Shown one piece after another: positions 46,354 to 55,417 of a DNA stretch of 64,000 nt. The notes beneath the pieces are model-generated. The model had not been told where the DNA came from, did not search any database, and was given only the letters and a program-made list of their open reading frames with translations. The translations under genes and the position numbers were made by a program. Position 1 is the stretch's first letter. Every line of letters starts with the position of its first letter. Source of the stretch: Rhizobacter sp. AJA081-3 (lineage in GTDB: Bacteria; Pseudomonadota; Gammaproteobacteria; Burkholderiales; Burkholderiaceae_C). The stretch lies in the NCBI RefSeq assembly GCF_017795745.1, contig NZ_CP059067.1, forward strand, positions 3,286,001 to 3,350,000, read 5' to 3'.

Positions 46354-46746
46354 ATGGAGCCCCTGCCGCGTGTGCAGACCACCGAGGCGGCGCGCGCGCT
46401 CGTCGCGGAGTTGCGCGTGCGGCACGGCGAGATCCTGTTCTACCAGTCGCATGGCTGCTGCGCGGGCAGCGCGCCGATGTGCTTCGGCACCGCGGAGCTC
46501 GCGCTCTCCACGGGCGACCGCCTGCTCGGCCGCCTCGACGGGGCGGCCGACGGCGTGCCGGTGTACGCCAGCGAATCGCAGTGCGAGTACCTGGCCGGGC
46601 TGGCCATGACGCTGGACGTCGCGCCGGGCGACACCGGCAGCTTCGGGCTGGAAGACGGCTCGGGCCGGCACTTCGTGGCGCACTTTCGCCTCTGGACCGA
46701 TGCGGAGCTCGGCCGGCTCGCGCCGATCGAACCGGTGCGGCTCTAG
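46354..46746 (+). CDS. DUF779-family protein, aldehyde dehydrogenase partner
   Basis: 130 residues, eight bases after the dehydrogenase stop. RHGEILFYQSHGCCAGSAPMCF is the DUF779 mark, with a Cys-Cys and a further Cys that may bind metal or form a redox centre. Genes of this family follow AldB/ExaC-type aldehyde dehydrogenases in many genomes, but the biochemical role is not known. Its stop overlaps that of the convergent sensor kinase gene by three bases. Confidence 0.88.
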   Translation: MEPLPRVQTTEAARALVAELRVRHGEILFYQSHGCCAGSAPMCFGTAELALSTGDRLLGRLDGAADGVPVYASESQCEYLAGLAMTLDVAPGDTGSFGLEDGSGRHFVAHFRLWTDAELGRLAPIEPVRL

Positions 46747-48152
46747 GCAGCCGAAACGCGCAGCGTCGCCGCGAGCACGAGGCCCGGCCGTTCGTGGCCG
46801 GGTCGCAACGCCTTCAGCTGCAGGTCGCCGCCGAAGGCCCAGACGCGCTCCTTGATGCCGGCCAGGCCGTTGCCGCGGCGCAGCGCGGAGGCGGCATCGG
46901 CGAGGCCGACACCGTCGTCGGCCACCGACCAGTCGACGGTGTCGCGTCCCCGGGGCCAGCGCAGCGCCACGGTGACCTCGCCCGCCTGCGCGTGGCGGGC
47001 CACGTTGGTGAGCGCCTCCTGGCTGATTCGGTACAGCGCGAGTGCCAGGTCGCGCGGCAGCGCACGCGCGGGGTCGGCGTCGATCTCGAGCGCCACGCGC
47101 AGCGCGCCGCTGGCGCTCTTGCGCCAGCCTTCGGCCAGGCCCTGCAGCAGTTCGGCCAGCGTGGCCATGCTCGTGTCGCCTTCGCCGTCGGCCGCACCGC
47201 CGAGCGGTTGCAGCCGCGCGAGCAAGGTGCGCACGTCGCTCTGCACAGCGGCACACTGCTCGGACATGCCCTGCACCACCGGCTGCACGTCGGGCAGATC
47301 CTTCAGGCGCTGTGCGAGCCAGCTCGCATCGATGCGGATGGCAGTCAGCCGTTGACCGAACTCGTCGTGCAGTTCGCGCGCCAGGCGCATGCGCTCCTCC
47401 TCCTGCAGCGACTGCACCTTGTGGCCGAGCAGCCGCCGTTCGGCCTCGGCGGCATCGAGGGCCTCGCCGAGCGAACGCAGCGCGGCGGCGATCTGTTCCA
47501 GTTCGCCGATCGGCATGGCCGGAATCGAGCGCGCCGCCGCGGTGTCGCCGGCCTGGATGCGCCCAATCGCCGCCAACAAGCCCTGCAGCGGCCGAAAGGC
47601 CGCGCGCACGTTCCAGGACATCACCGCCAGCATCAGCGCCATGCCCAGCAACAGCACGCCCAGCAAGCTGCCCAGGTAGGCAACGGCCTCGCGACGCTCG
47701 CTGTCGCGCTGCGCGGCGAGCGTCAGCGTCCAGGGCTCGCGGCCGGGGCGCGGCAGGGGCCAGGTCACCGGCTGCACTTCGGTGCCGGGTCGCCAGCGGC
47801 GATGCAGGTCGGTGAGCGCCTCCACCAGCGGCGAGCTCTCGGGCCCCTGCAGGCGGCCGAGCAGCAGGCGGCCCGCACCGTCGCGCAGGGCGAGCGACAG
47901 GTGGCGCAGCGGCGTCTCGCCCTCGTGCGCCTGCAGCACGGCGATGAGCTCCGCATCGCTGAGCGAGCTCGCCTGCGTCAGGCGCGACATCGCGGCGGCC
48001 AGCGAGATGGCGGCCTGCACCTCGCCGTCGATGTCGGCATCGGTGCGCGCCAGGCCGAGCGCCAGCGCCCCCAGCAGCGTCAGCACGGCCACCGCCATCG
48101 CGCGCCGCATCACGCGACGCGGCAGGTCCATCGGGACGTGCTCGGCAGTCAT
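46743..48152 (-). CDS. NarX/LiaS-type sensor histidine kinase
   Basis: 469 residues from ATG 48152. A first membrane helix (~17-35), a ~125-residue periplasmic sensor, a second helix (~159-180), a HAMP-like region and a coiled coil lead to the HisKA_3 box EERMRLARELHDEFGQRLTAI with phospho-His262. The ATPase domain shows ALYRISQEALTNVARHAQAGEV (N box) and DDGVGL and GNGLAGIKERV (G boxes). Such kinases work with NarL-type regulators; none is adjacent. It lies seven bases after the exported protein gene at 48160-48852, so the two form an operon. Confidence 0.9.
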   Translation of the reverse strand: MTAEHVPMDLPRRVMRRAMAVAVLTLLGALALGLARTDADIDGEVQAAISLAAAMSRLTQASSLSDAELIAVLQAHEGETPLRHLSLALRDGAGRLLLGRLQGPESSPLVEALTDLHRRWRPGTEVQPVTWPLPRPGREPWTLTLAAQRDSERREAVAYLGSLLGVLLLGMALMLAVMSWNVRAAFRPLQGLLAAIGRIQAGDTAAARSIPAMPIGELEQIAAALRSLGEALDAAEAERRLLGHKVQSLQEEERMRLARELHDEFGQRLTAIRIDASWLAQRLKDLPDVQPVVQGMSEQCAAVQSDVRTLLARLQPLGGAADGEGDTSMATLAELLQGLAEGWRKSASGALRVALEIDADPARALPRDLALALYRISQEALTNVARHAQAGEVTVALRWPRGRDTVDWSVADDGVGLADAASALRRGNGLAGIKERVWAFGGDLQLKALRPGHERPGLVLAATLRVSAA

Positions 48153-48159
48153 CGCCGCA

Positions 48160-48852
48160 CTACAGGTCGTACCAGGCGATGCCCAGCACCACGCCGCTGC
48201 CGCGCAGTTCAACGCTGCGCACGCGCTGCCACGCAAGATCGACGGCCAGGCGCTCGCGCTTGATCCAGTGGCGCACGCCGGCGTGCACGAGCCGGCCTTC
48301 GCGATCGCTCGCCCATTCGCCGAACAGCCAGGTGCGGTTCCGGATCTCGTGCTCGGCGGCGAGCACGCCGGTCCACACGCGACGCTCCTCGCGCGGCTTG
48401 GCCACGCCGGCGTTGACATGCACGACGCTGGCGCCTTCGTTGAACTGCATCGTGAGCGGCAGGCTGAGCGACACGCCGGCGCGCTGCCAGGGGCCGCCCT
48501 GCGCGCGCTCCATGTCGAGCGTGGCGACCACGCCCCAGCCCCAGCCGTCGCGCGAGATGCGGTTGAACAGGTGCTTGTACTCGACCTCGATCTCGTGGCC
48601 GTTGCCGATGTCTCGATCAACCACGCGGCGGAACTCGACCTGCAGAGAATTCACCGGGTCGAAGGCGTACTCGGGTGCCACGGTCAGCGAGCGCTGCGCT
48701 CCGGCCTGGCGGTACCAGTTCTCCACCGACCAGACCTGCTCCTCGTCGTCTTCGGCAGCGCCGCTGTTGGTGACGATGTAGGGGCGGTCGGCGCTCCAGG
48801 ACAGCTGGGCCGCGGCGAGCAGGCTCAACGAGGCCAGCAATCGAAAGTTCAT
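48160..48852 (-). CDS. Exported protein co-transcribed with a sensor kinase
   Basis: 230 residues from ATG 48852; ATG 48864 is an alternative. Signal peptide MNFRLLASLSLLAAAQLSWSADRP. The mature protein consists of alternating beta strands with aromatic ends (VWSVENWYRQAGAQRSLTVAPEYAF, VEFRRVVDRDIGNGHEIEVEYKHLFNRI, WGWGVVATLDME, WLFGEWASDRE), the look of an outer-membrane beta-barrel or of a periplasmic barrel. I do not recognise a named family. Being in one operon with a kinase, it may help sense the same stimulus. Confidence 0.7.
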   Translation of the reverse strand: MNFRLLASLSLLAAAQLSWSADRPYIVTNSGAAEDDEEQVWSVENWYRQAGAQRSLTVAPEYAFDPVNSLQVEFRRVVDRDIGNGHEIEVEYKHLFNRISRDGWGWGVVATLDMERAQGGPWQRAGVSLSLPLTMQFNEGASVVHVNAGVAKPREERRVWTGVLAAEHEIRNRTWLFGEWASDREGRLVHAGVRHWIKRERLAVDLAWQRVRSVELRGSGVVLGIAWYDL

Positions 48853-49086
48853 GCACAGGGTCATGCGCCATCCTGCCATGAACGGCGCACGACATCCGCT
48901 GCGCCAGGCCTGGCTTCCGCACAGAGCCGAAGAAGAACCGCTGCCCGCGACCTGCGGACAGCGGTTGAAATCAGCTCGAAGCCGACGATGCGAATCGTGC
49001 GTGGGCCCCGGGAGGGCCCGCATTGCACCGCTGCAGTCTGGCGCGGCGCGGCGCGCCAGGCCAGGGAAGACTTCCCGCTGGTGGGC

Positions 49087-50517
49087 TCAGGCCGCGTGGG
49101 CCGCCATGCGCGCGGGTGTCGCCGACGGTGCGGCGCCGGTCAGGCGGAAGCAGAACTGCGCCCCGCCTTCGGGTGCCACTGCTGCCCAGACGCGGCCTCC
49201 CATGGCCTCGATGGCGCGGCGCACGATGCTCAGGCCCAGTCCATGGCCGTCGAAGGCCGTGCCGTGAGCGCGATAGAAGGGCTCGAACAGATGCTCTGCC
49301 GCATCGGCCGAGAAGCCGACGCCGTTGTCGCGCACGCACACCTGCACGTCGTCGCCTTCCACGTCGACCACGACCTCGACCCGTGGCACCTGCGTCTTGC
49401 TCGAGAACTTGGCCGCATTGCCCAGAAGATTCACGAACACCGTGCGCAACAGGTCGGGATCCGCCTCCACGGTCGGCAGTTCGCCGCAGCGCAGCGTGGG
49501 CCGCTGTGCGCCGGATCTGGACAGCATCACCTCCTCGAAGGCGGAGCGAACGATGTGTTCGAGTTGTACCGGCTCGCGACGCGGTGTGGCCTCACCCAGC
49601 CGCGCCAGGTCGAGCATCGAGCAGACCATGCGCACCGATGCATCGCACTGCTCGGCAATGGCGGGCAAGGCACGATGGGCCATCGACGGGTCACCCCGGC
49701 CCAGCGCGTCCGCCGCCAGCCGCGCCAGCTGCGACATCCCGCCGAGTGGCCCGCGCAAGTCGTGCGACACGCCACGGTTGACGGCCTCCAGGCCGGCGAT
49801 CAGTTCGTGAAGATGGCGGGTGCGCTCGACGACCCGGGACTCGAGGAGCACGTTCACCTCGCGCAATCTTGCCTCGGCAGCCGTGCGAGAGGCGACTTCA
49901 CGCCCCAGCTCGCGCTGGCGGCGCAGCAGGCTGATGGTCAGCACGATCATGCCGAACGCGGCCAGCCCGATGCCGGCAAAGTTCTTCAGCTGCTGCGATG
50001 GCACACCCACAGCCTGCAGAAGGAACGGCAGCGCCGCCATGAACAGCAACGCGACCGCCAGGCCGAGATGATTCTGGCCCGGACGCTCGAAGGCGCGTCG
50101 CAGCGCGAGCACGGCGACGCCCACGTAGGAGAGCAGGACGCCGACGTGGAACACCTCGTGCCGCACCGGCTGCCCCATGGCGAGTGCCGCGATGAGAACG
50201 GCTGAGGGCAGCCACAGCGCGACCACGAAGGCGCGCAGCCTGCCGCGCGGGAATCCGAGGTACTGCGCGACGCCGACGGTGACCAGCACCACGGCCGAGC
50301 CGATCACGATCGACCAGGCACGCAACACCGGCACGTCGATGAACGGGCCGGTGTACGGCAGGCTGTCGCTGCGGAAGTACCAGACGGCGGCCAGCGCGAA
50401 GCCGGCGCCGAGCAGGGGCGTGCCGGGTTCACGCGCCCGCAGCCAGACGGTCCAGAACAGCAGGGCGAGCACGCCGATGGCGATGGCTTCGACCACGGTC
50501 ACGGTCAGCAGCGGCAT
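49087..50517 (-). CDS. Membrane sensor histidine kinase with multi-helix input domain
   Basis: 476 residues from ATG 50517; an in-frame TTG four codons upstream is possible. About seven membrane helices span residues 1-200 (AIAIGVLALLFWTVWL, FALAAVWYF, WSIVIGSAVVLVTVGVA, VVALWLPSAVLIAALA, HVGVLLSYVGVAVLAL, LGLAVALLFMAALPFLL, FAGIGLAAFGMIVLTISLL). A coiled coil (~200-240) follows, then a HisKA domain with NRGVSHDLRGPLGG (phospho-His252) and an ATPase domain with FVNLLGNAAKFSS, DNGVGF and FDGHGLGLSIV. No response regulator is adjacent. Its neighbours suggest control of alcohol oxidation, unproven. Confidence 0.88.
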   Translation of the reverse strand: MPLLTVTVVEAIAIGVLALLFWTVWLRAREPGTPLLGAGFALAAVWYFRSDSLPYTGPFIDVPVLRAWSIVIGSAVVLVTVGVAQYLGFPRGRLRAFVVALWLPSAVLIAALAMGQPVRHEVFHVGVLLSYVGVAVLALRRAFERPGQNHLGLAVALLFMAALPFLLQAVGVPSQQLKNFAGIGLAAFGMIVLTISLLRRQRELGREVASRTAAEARLREVNVLLESRVVERTRHLHELIAGLEAVNRGVSHDLRGPLGGMSQLARLAADALGRGDPSMAHRALPAIAEQCDASVRMVCSMLDLARLGEATPRREPVQLEHIVRSAFEEVMLSRSGAQRPTLRCGELPTVEADPDLLRTVFVNLLGNAAKFSSKTQVPRVEVVVDVEGDDVQVCVRDNGVGFSADAAEHLFEPFYRAHGTAFDGHGLGLSIVRRAIEAMGGRVWAAVAPEGGAQFCFRLTGAAPSATPARMAAHAA

Positions 50518-50650
50518 GGGGGCCTTCAAACCCTGGTTATCGATGCCGACCAGCCAGCCCGGACGGCAACAGCCTGATGGTAATCAGGCTAAACAAGAGC
50601 CAGGCTTCGGACTTGAGCAGAAGCAAGAAAAGCTCACGCTTCTCAAAGCA

Positions 50651-50676
50651 ACGAGGCCGCCCTGGGGCGGCCTCGT
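50651..50676 (-). terminator. Terminator hairpin after the PQQ alcohol dehydrogenase
   Basis: ACGAGGCCGCC (50651-50661) pairs perfectly with GGCGGCCTCGT (50666-50676) round a four-base loop. It lies 22 bases beyond the stop of the dehydrogenase gene (minus strand). The following bases on that strand (TGCTTTG) are only weakly T-rich, but the stem is strong. Confidence 0.75.
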
Positions 50677-50697
50677 TCAGTCACGGGGACCGGGGGT

Positions 50698-52437
50698 TCA
50701 CTTCATCAGCTTGAACACCCACACCGAGCCGCCCTGCTCGAGGAAGCTGACCTTCTTGGCCACGTCGCCGCCCCACAGCGGCACCGCACCACCCCAGCCC
50801 GAGACCACGGCGACGTACTGCTCGCCCTTGTCTTCCCAGGTCACCGGGGGTGCCACGACGCCCGAGCCGGTCTGGAACTTCCAGACGATCTTGCCGGTCT
50901 TCGCGTCGGCAGCCTGGAGGTAGCCTTCCGGCGTGCCCCACCAGACGAGGTTGCCGCCGGTGGTCAGCACACCCCCCCACAGCGGCGCGTTGTTCGGCGC
51001 TTCCCAGACGATCTTGCCGGTCTTCGGGTCGATCGCGCGCATCGCGCCGATGGCACCGTCGTTCAGCGTCTTGATGGTGAAGCCGGCACCGAGGTAGGCC
51101 GCACCCTTCTTGTAGGTGATGGGCTCGTTCCAGATCTCCATGCCCCACTCGTTGGCCGGCACGTAGAACAGCTTCGTGTCGGGCGAGTAGGCCATCGGCA
51201 TCTGGTTCTTGCCGCCGAGGAAGGACGGCGCGGCGAACACCACGTTGCCCTTCTTCGGATCGGCGCCCGCGGTCGGGTCGCCCGGGCGGTTCTCGGGCAC
51301 GTAGTTCGGCCGGCCGGTCTTCAGGTCGATGCCGGTCGCCCAGGTCACCTTCTTGACGAACGGGAAGGCGTTGACGAGCTGGCCGGTGGCGGCGTCGTTG
51401 ACGTAGAAGAAGCCGTTGCGGTCGGCCTTGCCGCCGAGCACCTTGCCGCCGTCTTCATAGGTGATGAACTCGTTCACGCCGTCGAAGTCCCAGCCGTCGT
51501 TGGGCGTGTTCTGGTAGTGCCACTTGATCTGGCCGGTCTTGATGTCGATGGCCACGGTGGAGCAGGAGAACAGGTTGTCGCCCTTGCGCAGGTGGCTGTT
51601 CCACGGCGCCGGGTTGCCGGTGCCGAAATAGGCCAGGCCGGTCTTGGCGTTGTAGGTGCCGCCCAGCCAGGTGGCCGCGCCGCCGGTCTTCCACAGGTCG
51701 CCGGGCCAGCTCTTGCCGGTGTTGCCGGAGACGCCGTTCTCCTTCTTGTTGCCGTCCTTGTCGTAGGTGTAGCCCATGTGGCCTTCGACGGTCGGGCGCG
51801 ACCAGACCATCCGGCCGGTCTTCGGGTCGCGCGCCTCGACGCGGCCGACGATGCCGAACTCGCCGCCGGACACGCCGGTCAGCAGCAGGCCGCCGGCGAT
51901 CAGCGGCGCGGCCGAGGCGGAGTAGCCCGCGGCGTAGTCGTCGATCTTCTCCTTCCAGACCACGTCGCCGGTCTTCGCGTCGAGCGCGACGAGCTGCGCG
52001 TCGAGCGTGGCGAAGATGACCAGGTTGTCGTACAGCGCGGCGCCGCGGTTGATCACGTCGCAGCAGGGCATGATGCCTTCGGGCAGGCGGTGCTCGTACT
52101 TCCACAGCTTGGCGCCGGTCTTGGCGTCGAGCGCGAAGATGCGCGAGTAGGAGGCGGTGACGTACATCACGCCGTCGTGGATCAGCGGCTGCGACTCCTG
52201 ACCGCGCTGCTTTTCGCCACCGAAGGAGAACGACCACGCCGGCACCAGCTTGCCGATGGTCGACGGGTTGATCTGCTTGAGCGGCGAGTAGCGCTGCCCC
52301 TGCGTGCCGATGCCCCAGGAGACGACGTCGCCGGGTGTCTTGGCATCGTCGTCGATCATCTTGTCGGTCACCGCCGACTGGGCACTCATCGTGCCCAGCG
52401 CCAGCGCGACCCAAACGGTCAGTTGCTTGATTCGCAT
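50698..52437 (-). CDS. PQQ-dependent alcohol dehydrogenase, probably lanthanide type
   Basis: 579 residues from ATG 52437 with AGGAGAC. Signal peptide [22 protein letters not shown]; then an eight-bladed propeller with W-motifs such as [14 protein letters not shown]. The vicinal disulfide Cys125-Cys126 (IMPCCDV) stacks on PQQ. Metal/PQQ ligands: Glu193 (SGGEFG), Asn275 (GTGNPAPWN), catalytic Asp317 in [10 protein letters not shown]. The extra Asp319, two residues later, is the mark of lanthanide-dependent enzymes (XoxF, PedH); calcium enzymes carry a small residue there. No haem domain, so it needs the separate cytochrome c. Promoter is -24/-12. Substrate (ethanol or methanol range) not determinable. 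Confidence 0.93.
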   Translation of the reverse strand: MRIKQLTVWVALALGTMSAQSAVTDKMIDDDAKTPGDVVSWGIGTQGQRYSPLKQINPSTIGKLVPAWSFSFGGEKQRGQESQPLIHDGVMYVTASYSRIFALDAKTGAKLWKYEHRLPEGIMPCCDVINRGAALYDNLVIFATLDAQLVALDAKTGDVVWKEKIDDYAAGYSASAAPLIAGGLLLTGVSGGEFGIVGRVEARDPKTGRMVWSRPTVEGHMGYTYDKDGNKKENGVSGNTGKSWPGDLWKTGGAATWLGGTYNAKTGLAYFGTGNPAPWNSHLRKGDNLFSCSTVAIDIKTGQIKWHYQNTPNDGWDFDGVNEFITYEDGGKVLGGKADRNGFFYVNDAATGQLVNAFPFVKKVTWATGIDLKTGRPNYVPENRPGDPTAGADPKKGNVVFAAPSFLGGKNQMPMAYSPDTKLFYVPANEWGMEIWNEPITYKKGAAYLGAGFTIKTLNDGAIGAMRAIDPKTGKIVWEAPNNAPLWGGVLTTGGNLVWWGTPEGYLQAADAKTGKIVWKFQTGSGVVAPPVTWEDKGEQYVAVVSGWGGAVPLWGGDVAKKVSFLEQGGSVWVFKLMK

Positions 52438-52502
52438 CGTGTCTCCTCGAGGGTTGAGAGGGGTTGGGGGCAGGCTGTCGACTGCTTCTCCAGATCCCAT
52501 TT

Positions 52503-52519
52503 GCGCAACTCCCGTGCCA
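52503..52519 (-). promoter_or_regulatory. Sigma-54 (-24/-12) promoter of the PQQ alcohol dehydrogenase
   Basis: On the minus strand TGGCAC (52519-52514), five bases, then TTGCGC (52508-52503): matches TGGCAC-N5-TTGC. It is 66 bases upstream of the start codon. Further upstream, 52598-52645, CTGTCAC and CTGTGACAG repeats resemble half-sites of the TGTC/GACA dyad found before the aldehyde dehydrogenase. Confidence 0.85.
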
Positions 52520-52715
52520 AACGCCGTGGTGCTTCACGACACCGAAAAACCAGCTCGATGGGGGCCGGATTTCCCTCGTCTTTTCAGGGTTTCCCCTCGC
52601 GCTGTCACATCCTTGAGCAGTGCCGGCGCGTCGCGCTGTGACAGAGCTAGGGACTGCCGCTGCAGGCCGAGCAGTGCCACACTGAAGCGGTCTCGACGAC
52701 ACACGGAACCCTGCC

Positions 52716-53168
52716 ATGGCCATCCTGCGCGACCGCCCCTACCCCCCGTTCAACTTCCTCGTCGACCTCGGCGATGGCAACACCGAGGGGCCGGACGCCG
52801 GCTTCCTGGAGGTCGGTGCCATCGGCATGGAGACCGCGGTGATCGAGTACCGCAACGGCAACTCCAGAGAGAACCAGGTGATCAAGCTCACCGGCCTGAC
52901 CAAGGTGAACGACGTCACGTTCAAGCGCGGCGTGATCGGTTCGCTGCGCCTGTACCAGTGGCTCGACCAGATCCGCAACGGTGACCAGAACGCGCTGCGC
53001 ACGGTGACCGTGCAGCTGATGAACGAGGACCACACGGCCGTCGTGCAGACCTGGAAGCTGCTGCGCGCGCGCATCGTCAAGCACACCAGCGGGCCCTTCA
53101 ACGCCAAGGCGAACGAGGTGGCCATCGAGGAGATGGTGCTCGCGTACGAGCGGCTGGAGATGGAGTGA
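52716..53168 (+). CDS. Phage tail-tube-like (gp19 family) protein 1
   Basis: 150 residues starting MAILRDRPYPPFNFLVDLGDGNT, continuing AGFLEVGAIGMETAVIEYRNGNSRENQVIKLTGLTKVNDVTFKRGVIGSLRLYQWLDQIRNG and ending NEVAIEEMVLAYERLEME. That is the pattern of T4 gp19-like tube proteins found in phage tails and extracellular contractile injection systems. It overlaps the next, related gene by GTGA. No sheath, baseplate, spike or AAA+ gene lies near, so this is not a recognisable tail operon. It is divergent from the PQQ dehydrogenase. A repurposed tube-fold protein is likely. Confidence 0.82.
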   Translation: MAILRDRPYPPFNFLVDLGDGNTEGPDAGFLEVGAIGMETAVIEYRNGNSRENQVIKLTGLTKVNDVTFKRGVIGSLRLYQWLDQIRNGDQNALRTVTVQLMNEDHTAVVQTWKLLRARIVKHTSGPFNAKANEVAIEEMVLAYERLEME

Positions 53169-53587
53169 AGTCTCTCGTGGACGAGGGCGAGCGCCGGCCC
53201 CTCGCGGGCCGCAACTTCCGCGTCGAGATCGACGAGGGCAACGGACGGCGCATCGAGGTCGGCTGCTCGGAGGTGGTGTTCCCGGCGCTGAGCGCTGCGG
53301 ACGATCCGTTCGAGCCCCGTGCCCCCGAGCCCCTGCTGCTGCGCCGCGCCGCCACCGGAGGCGAGGAGTTCCATGCCTGGTGGGACAAGGCACGCAGCGG
53401 TCGCGCGCCGGCGCGCCGCACGGTCACCATCACGCTGCTCGGCGACGACCTCGCCAGCGAGCCGATGCGCTGGCGCTTCCGCAACGCGCGGCCGGTGTCG
53501 CTGCACTACTCGCCGCTGAATGCGATGGGCAGCGCGCTCTTGATCGAGACGATCGCGCTCGCCTTCGACGGCGTCGAGATCGCTTAG
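53165..53587 (+). CDS. Phage tail-tube-like (gp19 family) protein 2
   Basis: 140 residues with a GTG start overlapping the previous stop. AGRNFRVEIDEGNGRRIEVGCSEVVFPALSA corresponds to the FNFLVDL...AGFLEVGAI stretch of the first protein, and TVTITLLGDDLASEPMRWRFRNARPVSLHYSPLNAMGSALLIETIALAFDGVEI to its C-terminal strands. It is more divergent and lacks the KLTGL...FKRG loop. Two different tube-fold proteins side by side suggest a hetero-ring. It is convergent with the metallohydrolase gene, the stops overlapping. Confidence 0.72.
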   Translation: MKSLVDEGERRPLAGRNFRVEIDEGNGRRIEVGCSEVVFPALSAADDPFEPRAPEPLLLRRAATGGEEFHAWWDKARSGRAPARRTVTITLLGDDLASEPMRWRFRNARPVSLHYSPLNAMGSALLIETIALAFDGVEIA

Positions 53588-54549
53588 GGCCTGTTCACTG
53601 CGGGCTTGCCGCCGCCGAGCACCGCCTGCTCGTAGCGCGGGTACAGGTGGGCCACGTTGCGCGTGTACTCGGTGCCGAAGGCCGCCCAGCCGCGGAACTC
53701 CGCCGGCACCTCGGCGCGCAGCAGCTCGTTCATCTCCACGCCCTGCTCCGCTGCCTGCGTGAAGCGGCGGTCCAGCCATTGCAGGTAGCGCTGCGTCTGC
53801 CCGATCGCGCTGGCGTCGGCGCGCACCGGGCCGTGGCTGGGCACCAGCGTCTTCAGCGGCAGCGCGGAGAACGACTCCAGGCTGCCGAGCCAGGCGCCGA
53901 CCTGCGCATGCGGCGTGGTCGGGATGCGCTGGGCAAACACCAGGCCGCCGGCGAACACCACGCCGCTGGCCTTGTCGATCAGCACCAGGTCGCTGTCGGT
54001 GTGGCCGCGGTACTCGCGCAGCTCCATCTCGCGGCCGCCCAAGCGCAGCGGCCCGAGCATGGCGGTGCCGGTGGGCAGCAGGGCTTCGGTGCCCTTCATC
54101 CAGTCGCCGCACAGGCGGTACAGGTTGTCTTCGTAGGCCTTGGCCTCGCGCGCCATGCCGGCGCGTGTGCTGTCGGTGGCCAGGCGCGGCACGTCGGCGA
54201 AGGCCTGGTTGCCGAGGAAGTAGTCGGGGTGCAGGTTGAGGTGGATCACCTGCACGATCGGCTCGCGAACGGTGCGCTCGATCAGCGCGCGCAGCTGCTC
54301 GCCGTAGCGCTTCGACGGCCCGGTGTTGATCACCACCACGCCGGCGCCGGTGGCGATGAAGCCGGTGTTGATGATGTTGCAGCCGTTGGCCGGCGAGAAG
54401 TCGGCGTTGGCACCCTCGACCACCCACACGCCCGGCGCCAGCGCCCGCGCCGCCAGTCCGTAGTCCAGCCGCGCCAGGTCGACCTTCGACGCGGTCTGCG
54501 AGAACGCTGAACCTGCGGCCAGCAATGCGATGGCAACGAGCCGCTTCAT
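53584..54549 (-). CDS. Quinoprotein relay system zinc metallohydrolase-like protein
   Basis: 321 residues from ATG 54549, in an ATGA overlap with the upstream gene. Signal peptide MKRLVAIALLAAGSAFS; then ALAPGVWVVEGANADFSPANGCNIINTGFIATGAGVVVINTG, the start of a metallo-beta-lactamase fold. The metal motif is degenerate (HLNLHPDYFLGNQAF instead of HxHxDH), while YRGHTDSDLVL and SHGPV supply later ligand positions. This group is encoded with PQQ dehydrogenases and a SoxYZ-like carrier, as here. It may process or protect the quinoprotein; the activity is unknown. Confidence 0.83.
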   Translation of the reverse strand: MKRLVAIALLAAGSAFSQTASKVDLARLDYGLAARALAPGVWVVEGANADFSPANGCNIINTGFIATGAGVVVINTGPSKRYGEQLRALIERTVREPIVQVIHLNLHPDYFLGNQAFADVPRLATDSTRAGMAREAKAYEDNLYRLCGDWMKGTEALLPTGTAMLGPLRLGGREMELREYRGHTDSDLVLIDKASGVVFAGGLVFAQRIPTTPHAQVGAWLGSLESFSALPLKTLVPSHGPVRADASAIGQTQRYLQWLDRRFTQAAEQGVEMNELLRAEVPAEFRGWAAFGTEYTRNVAHLYPRYEQAVLGGGKPAVNRP

Positions 54550-55346
54550 TCGATGCGGCTGTCGATGCGGTTGCCGTTGTTGTCGGTGCCCACCAGGCGC
54601 AGACCGCCGGCCACGCGGCCGGGGAAATCGAAGCTGAACACCGGGTTCTCGCTCACCGGCTCGAAGGTCGCCAGGCGCAGCAGCTCGCGGCCTTGCCCGT
54701 CGCGCACGCTGAGCTTGTTGACATAGAAGGCCGGGATGCCGCCGACCAGGCCGGTGTCCATCGGGTGCATGACGCGCACGCGCAGCCGCGAGGCGCCGGA
54801 AACTCCGTTGGCCTCGGGCATCGGGCTGCTCGGGAACAGCTTGCCGCTGACCTGGCCGAGCGTCTGCGACCAGCTGCCGTCCTTGCGCGTCGCTCCGGCC
54901 ACGGTGCAGCCGCCGCCGGACGAATCGACCCAGGCGCCGCCGACATGCCACACGCCATCCTTCGTGCGTGCAGCGGCGCGCACCGGGCTCGCCTGCTCGA
55001 GCTTGAAACGCAGGCCGACGCTGGCCAGCGCGGCCAGCGGCTGGTACTCGAGCACCTTGCGGATCGGGTTGCGGTCGACGAAGACGACGATGCGCTCGAT
55101 GTCGGGCAGGCCCAGCGCCGCCACGCTCACCGGCACGTTCATCGGGTCCTCGGCGAAGGCCGGGGCGCGCACCTGCACGCGCTCGTCGAACACCACCTGC
55201 GCGCTGCCGAAGAACTCGCGCTTCAGGTCGGGCCACTGCAGCGAGCGAAACGGGTCACCGCCGGTGCCGTCGGCGCGCGCAGTGCCCCGCCACGGCAAGA
55301 GCGCGAGCAGTGTCAGGGCATGACGGCGGTCCAGCATGGCCGGCAT
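54546..55346 (-). CDS. Quinoprotein-associated SoxYZ-like carrier protein
   Basis: 266 residues; ATG 55337 is an alternative start. Signal MLDRRHALTLLALLPWRGTARA. The region FAEDPMNVPVSVAALGLPDIERIVVFVDRNPIRKVLEYQP resembles SoxY, and the C-terminal half (VMHPMDTGLVGGIPAFYVNKLSVRDGQGRELLRLATFEPVSENPVFSFDF) resembles SoxZ. The carrier Cys is in SSGGGCTVAGA, internal rather than at the C-terminus as in SoxY. A fused SoxYZ-like protein next to the relay metallohydrolase is a known companion of PQQ dehydrogenases. It may carry a small adduct on Cys; function unproven. Confidence 0.85.
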   Translation of the reverse strand: MPAMLDRRHALTLLALLPWRGTARADGTGGDPFRSLQWPDLKREFFGSAQVVFDERVQVRAPAFAEDPMNVPVSVAALGLPDIERIVVFVDRNPIRKVLEYQPLAALASVGLRFKLEQASPVRAAARTKDGVWHVGGAWVDSSGGGCTVAGATRKDGSWSQTLGQVSGKLFPSSPMPEANGVSGASRLRVRVMHPMDTGLVGGIPAFYVNKLSVRDGQGRELLRLATFEPVSENPVFSFDFPGRVAGGLRLVGTDNNGNRIDSRIE

Positions 55347-55417
55347 GGTGGCCGCGCGGCAGCGCCCGCTCCAGTCAGGGCGAACCCGCAGACGCTGCGC
55401 CAGAACGGATCAGCCGC

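Noticed and set aside
52716-53587. Prophage or complete contractile injection system
   Set aside because: Only two tube-like genes are present; no integrase, terminase, sheath, baseplate or lysis gene is found.
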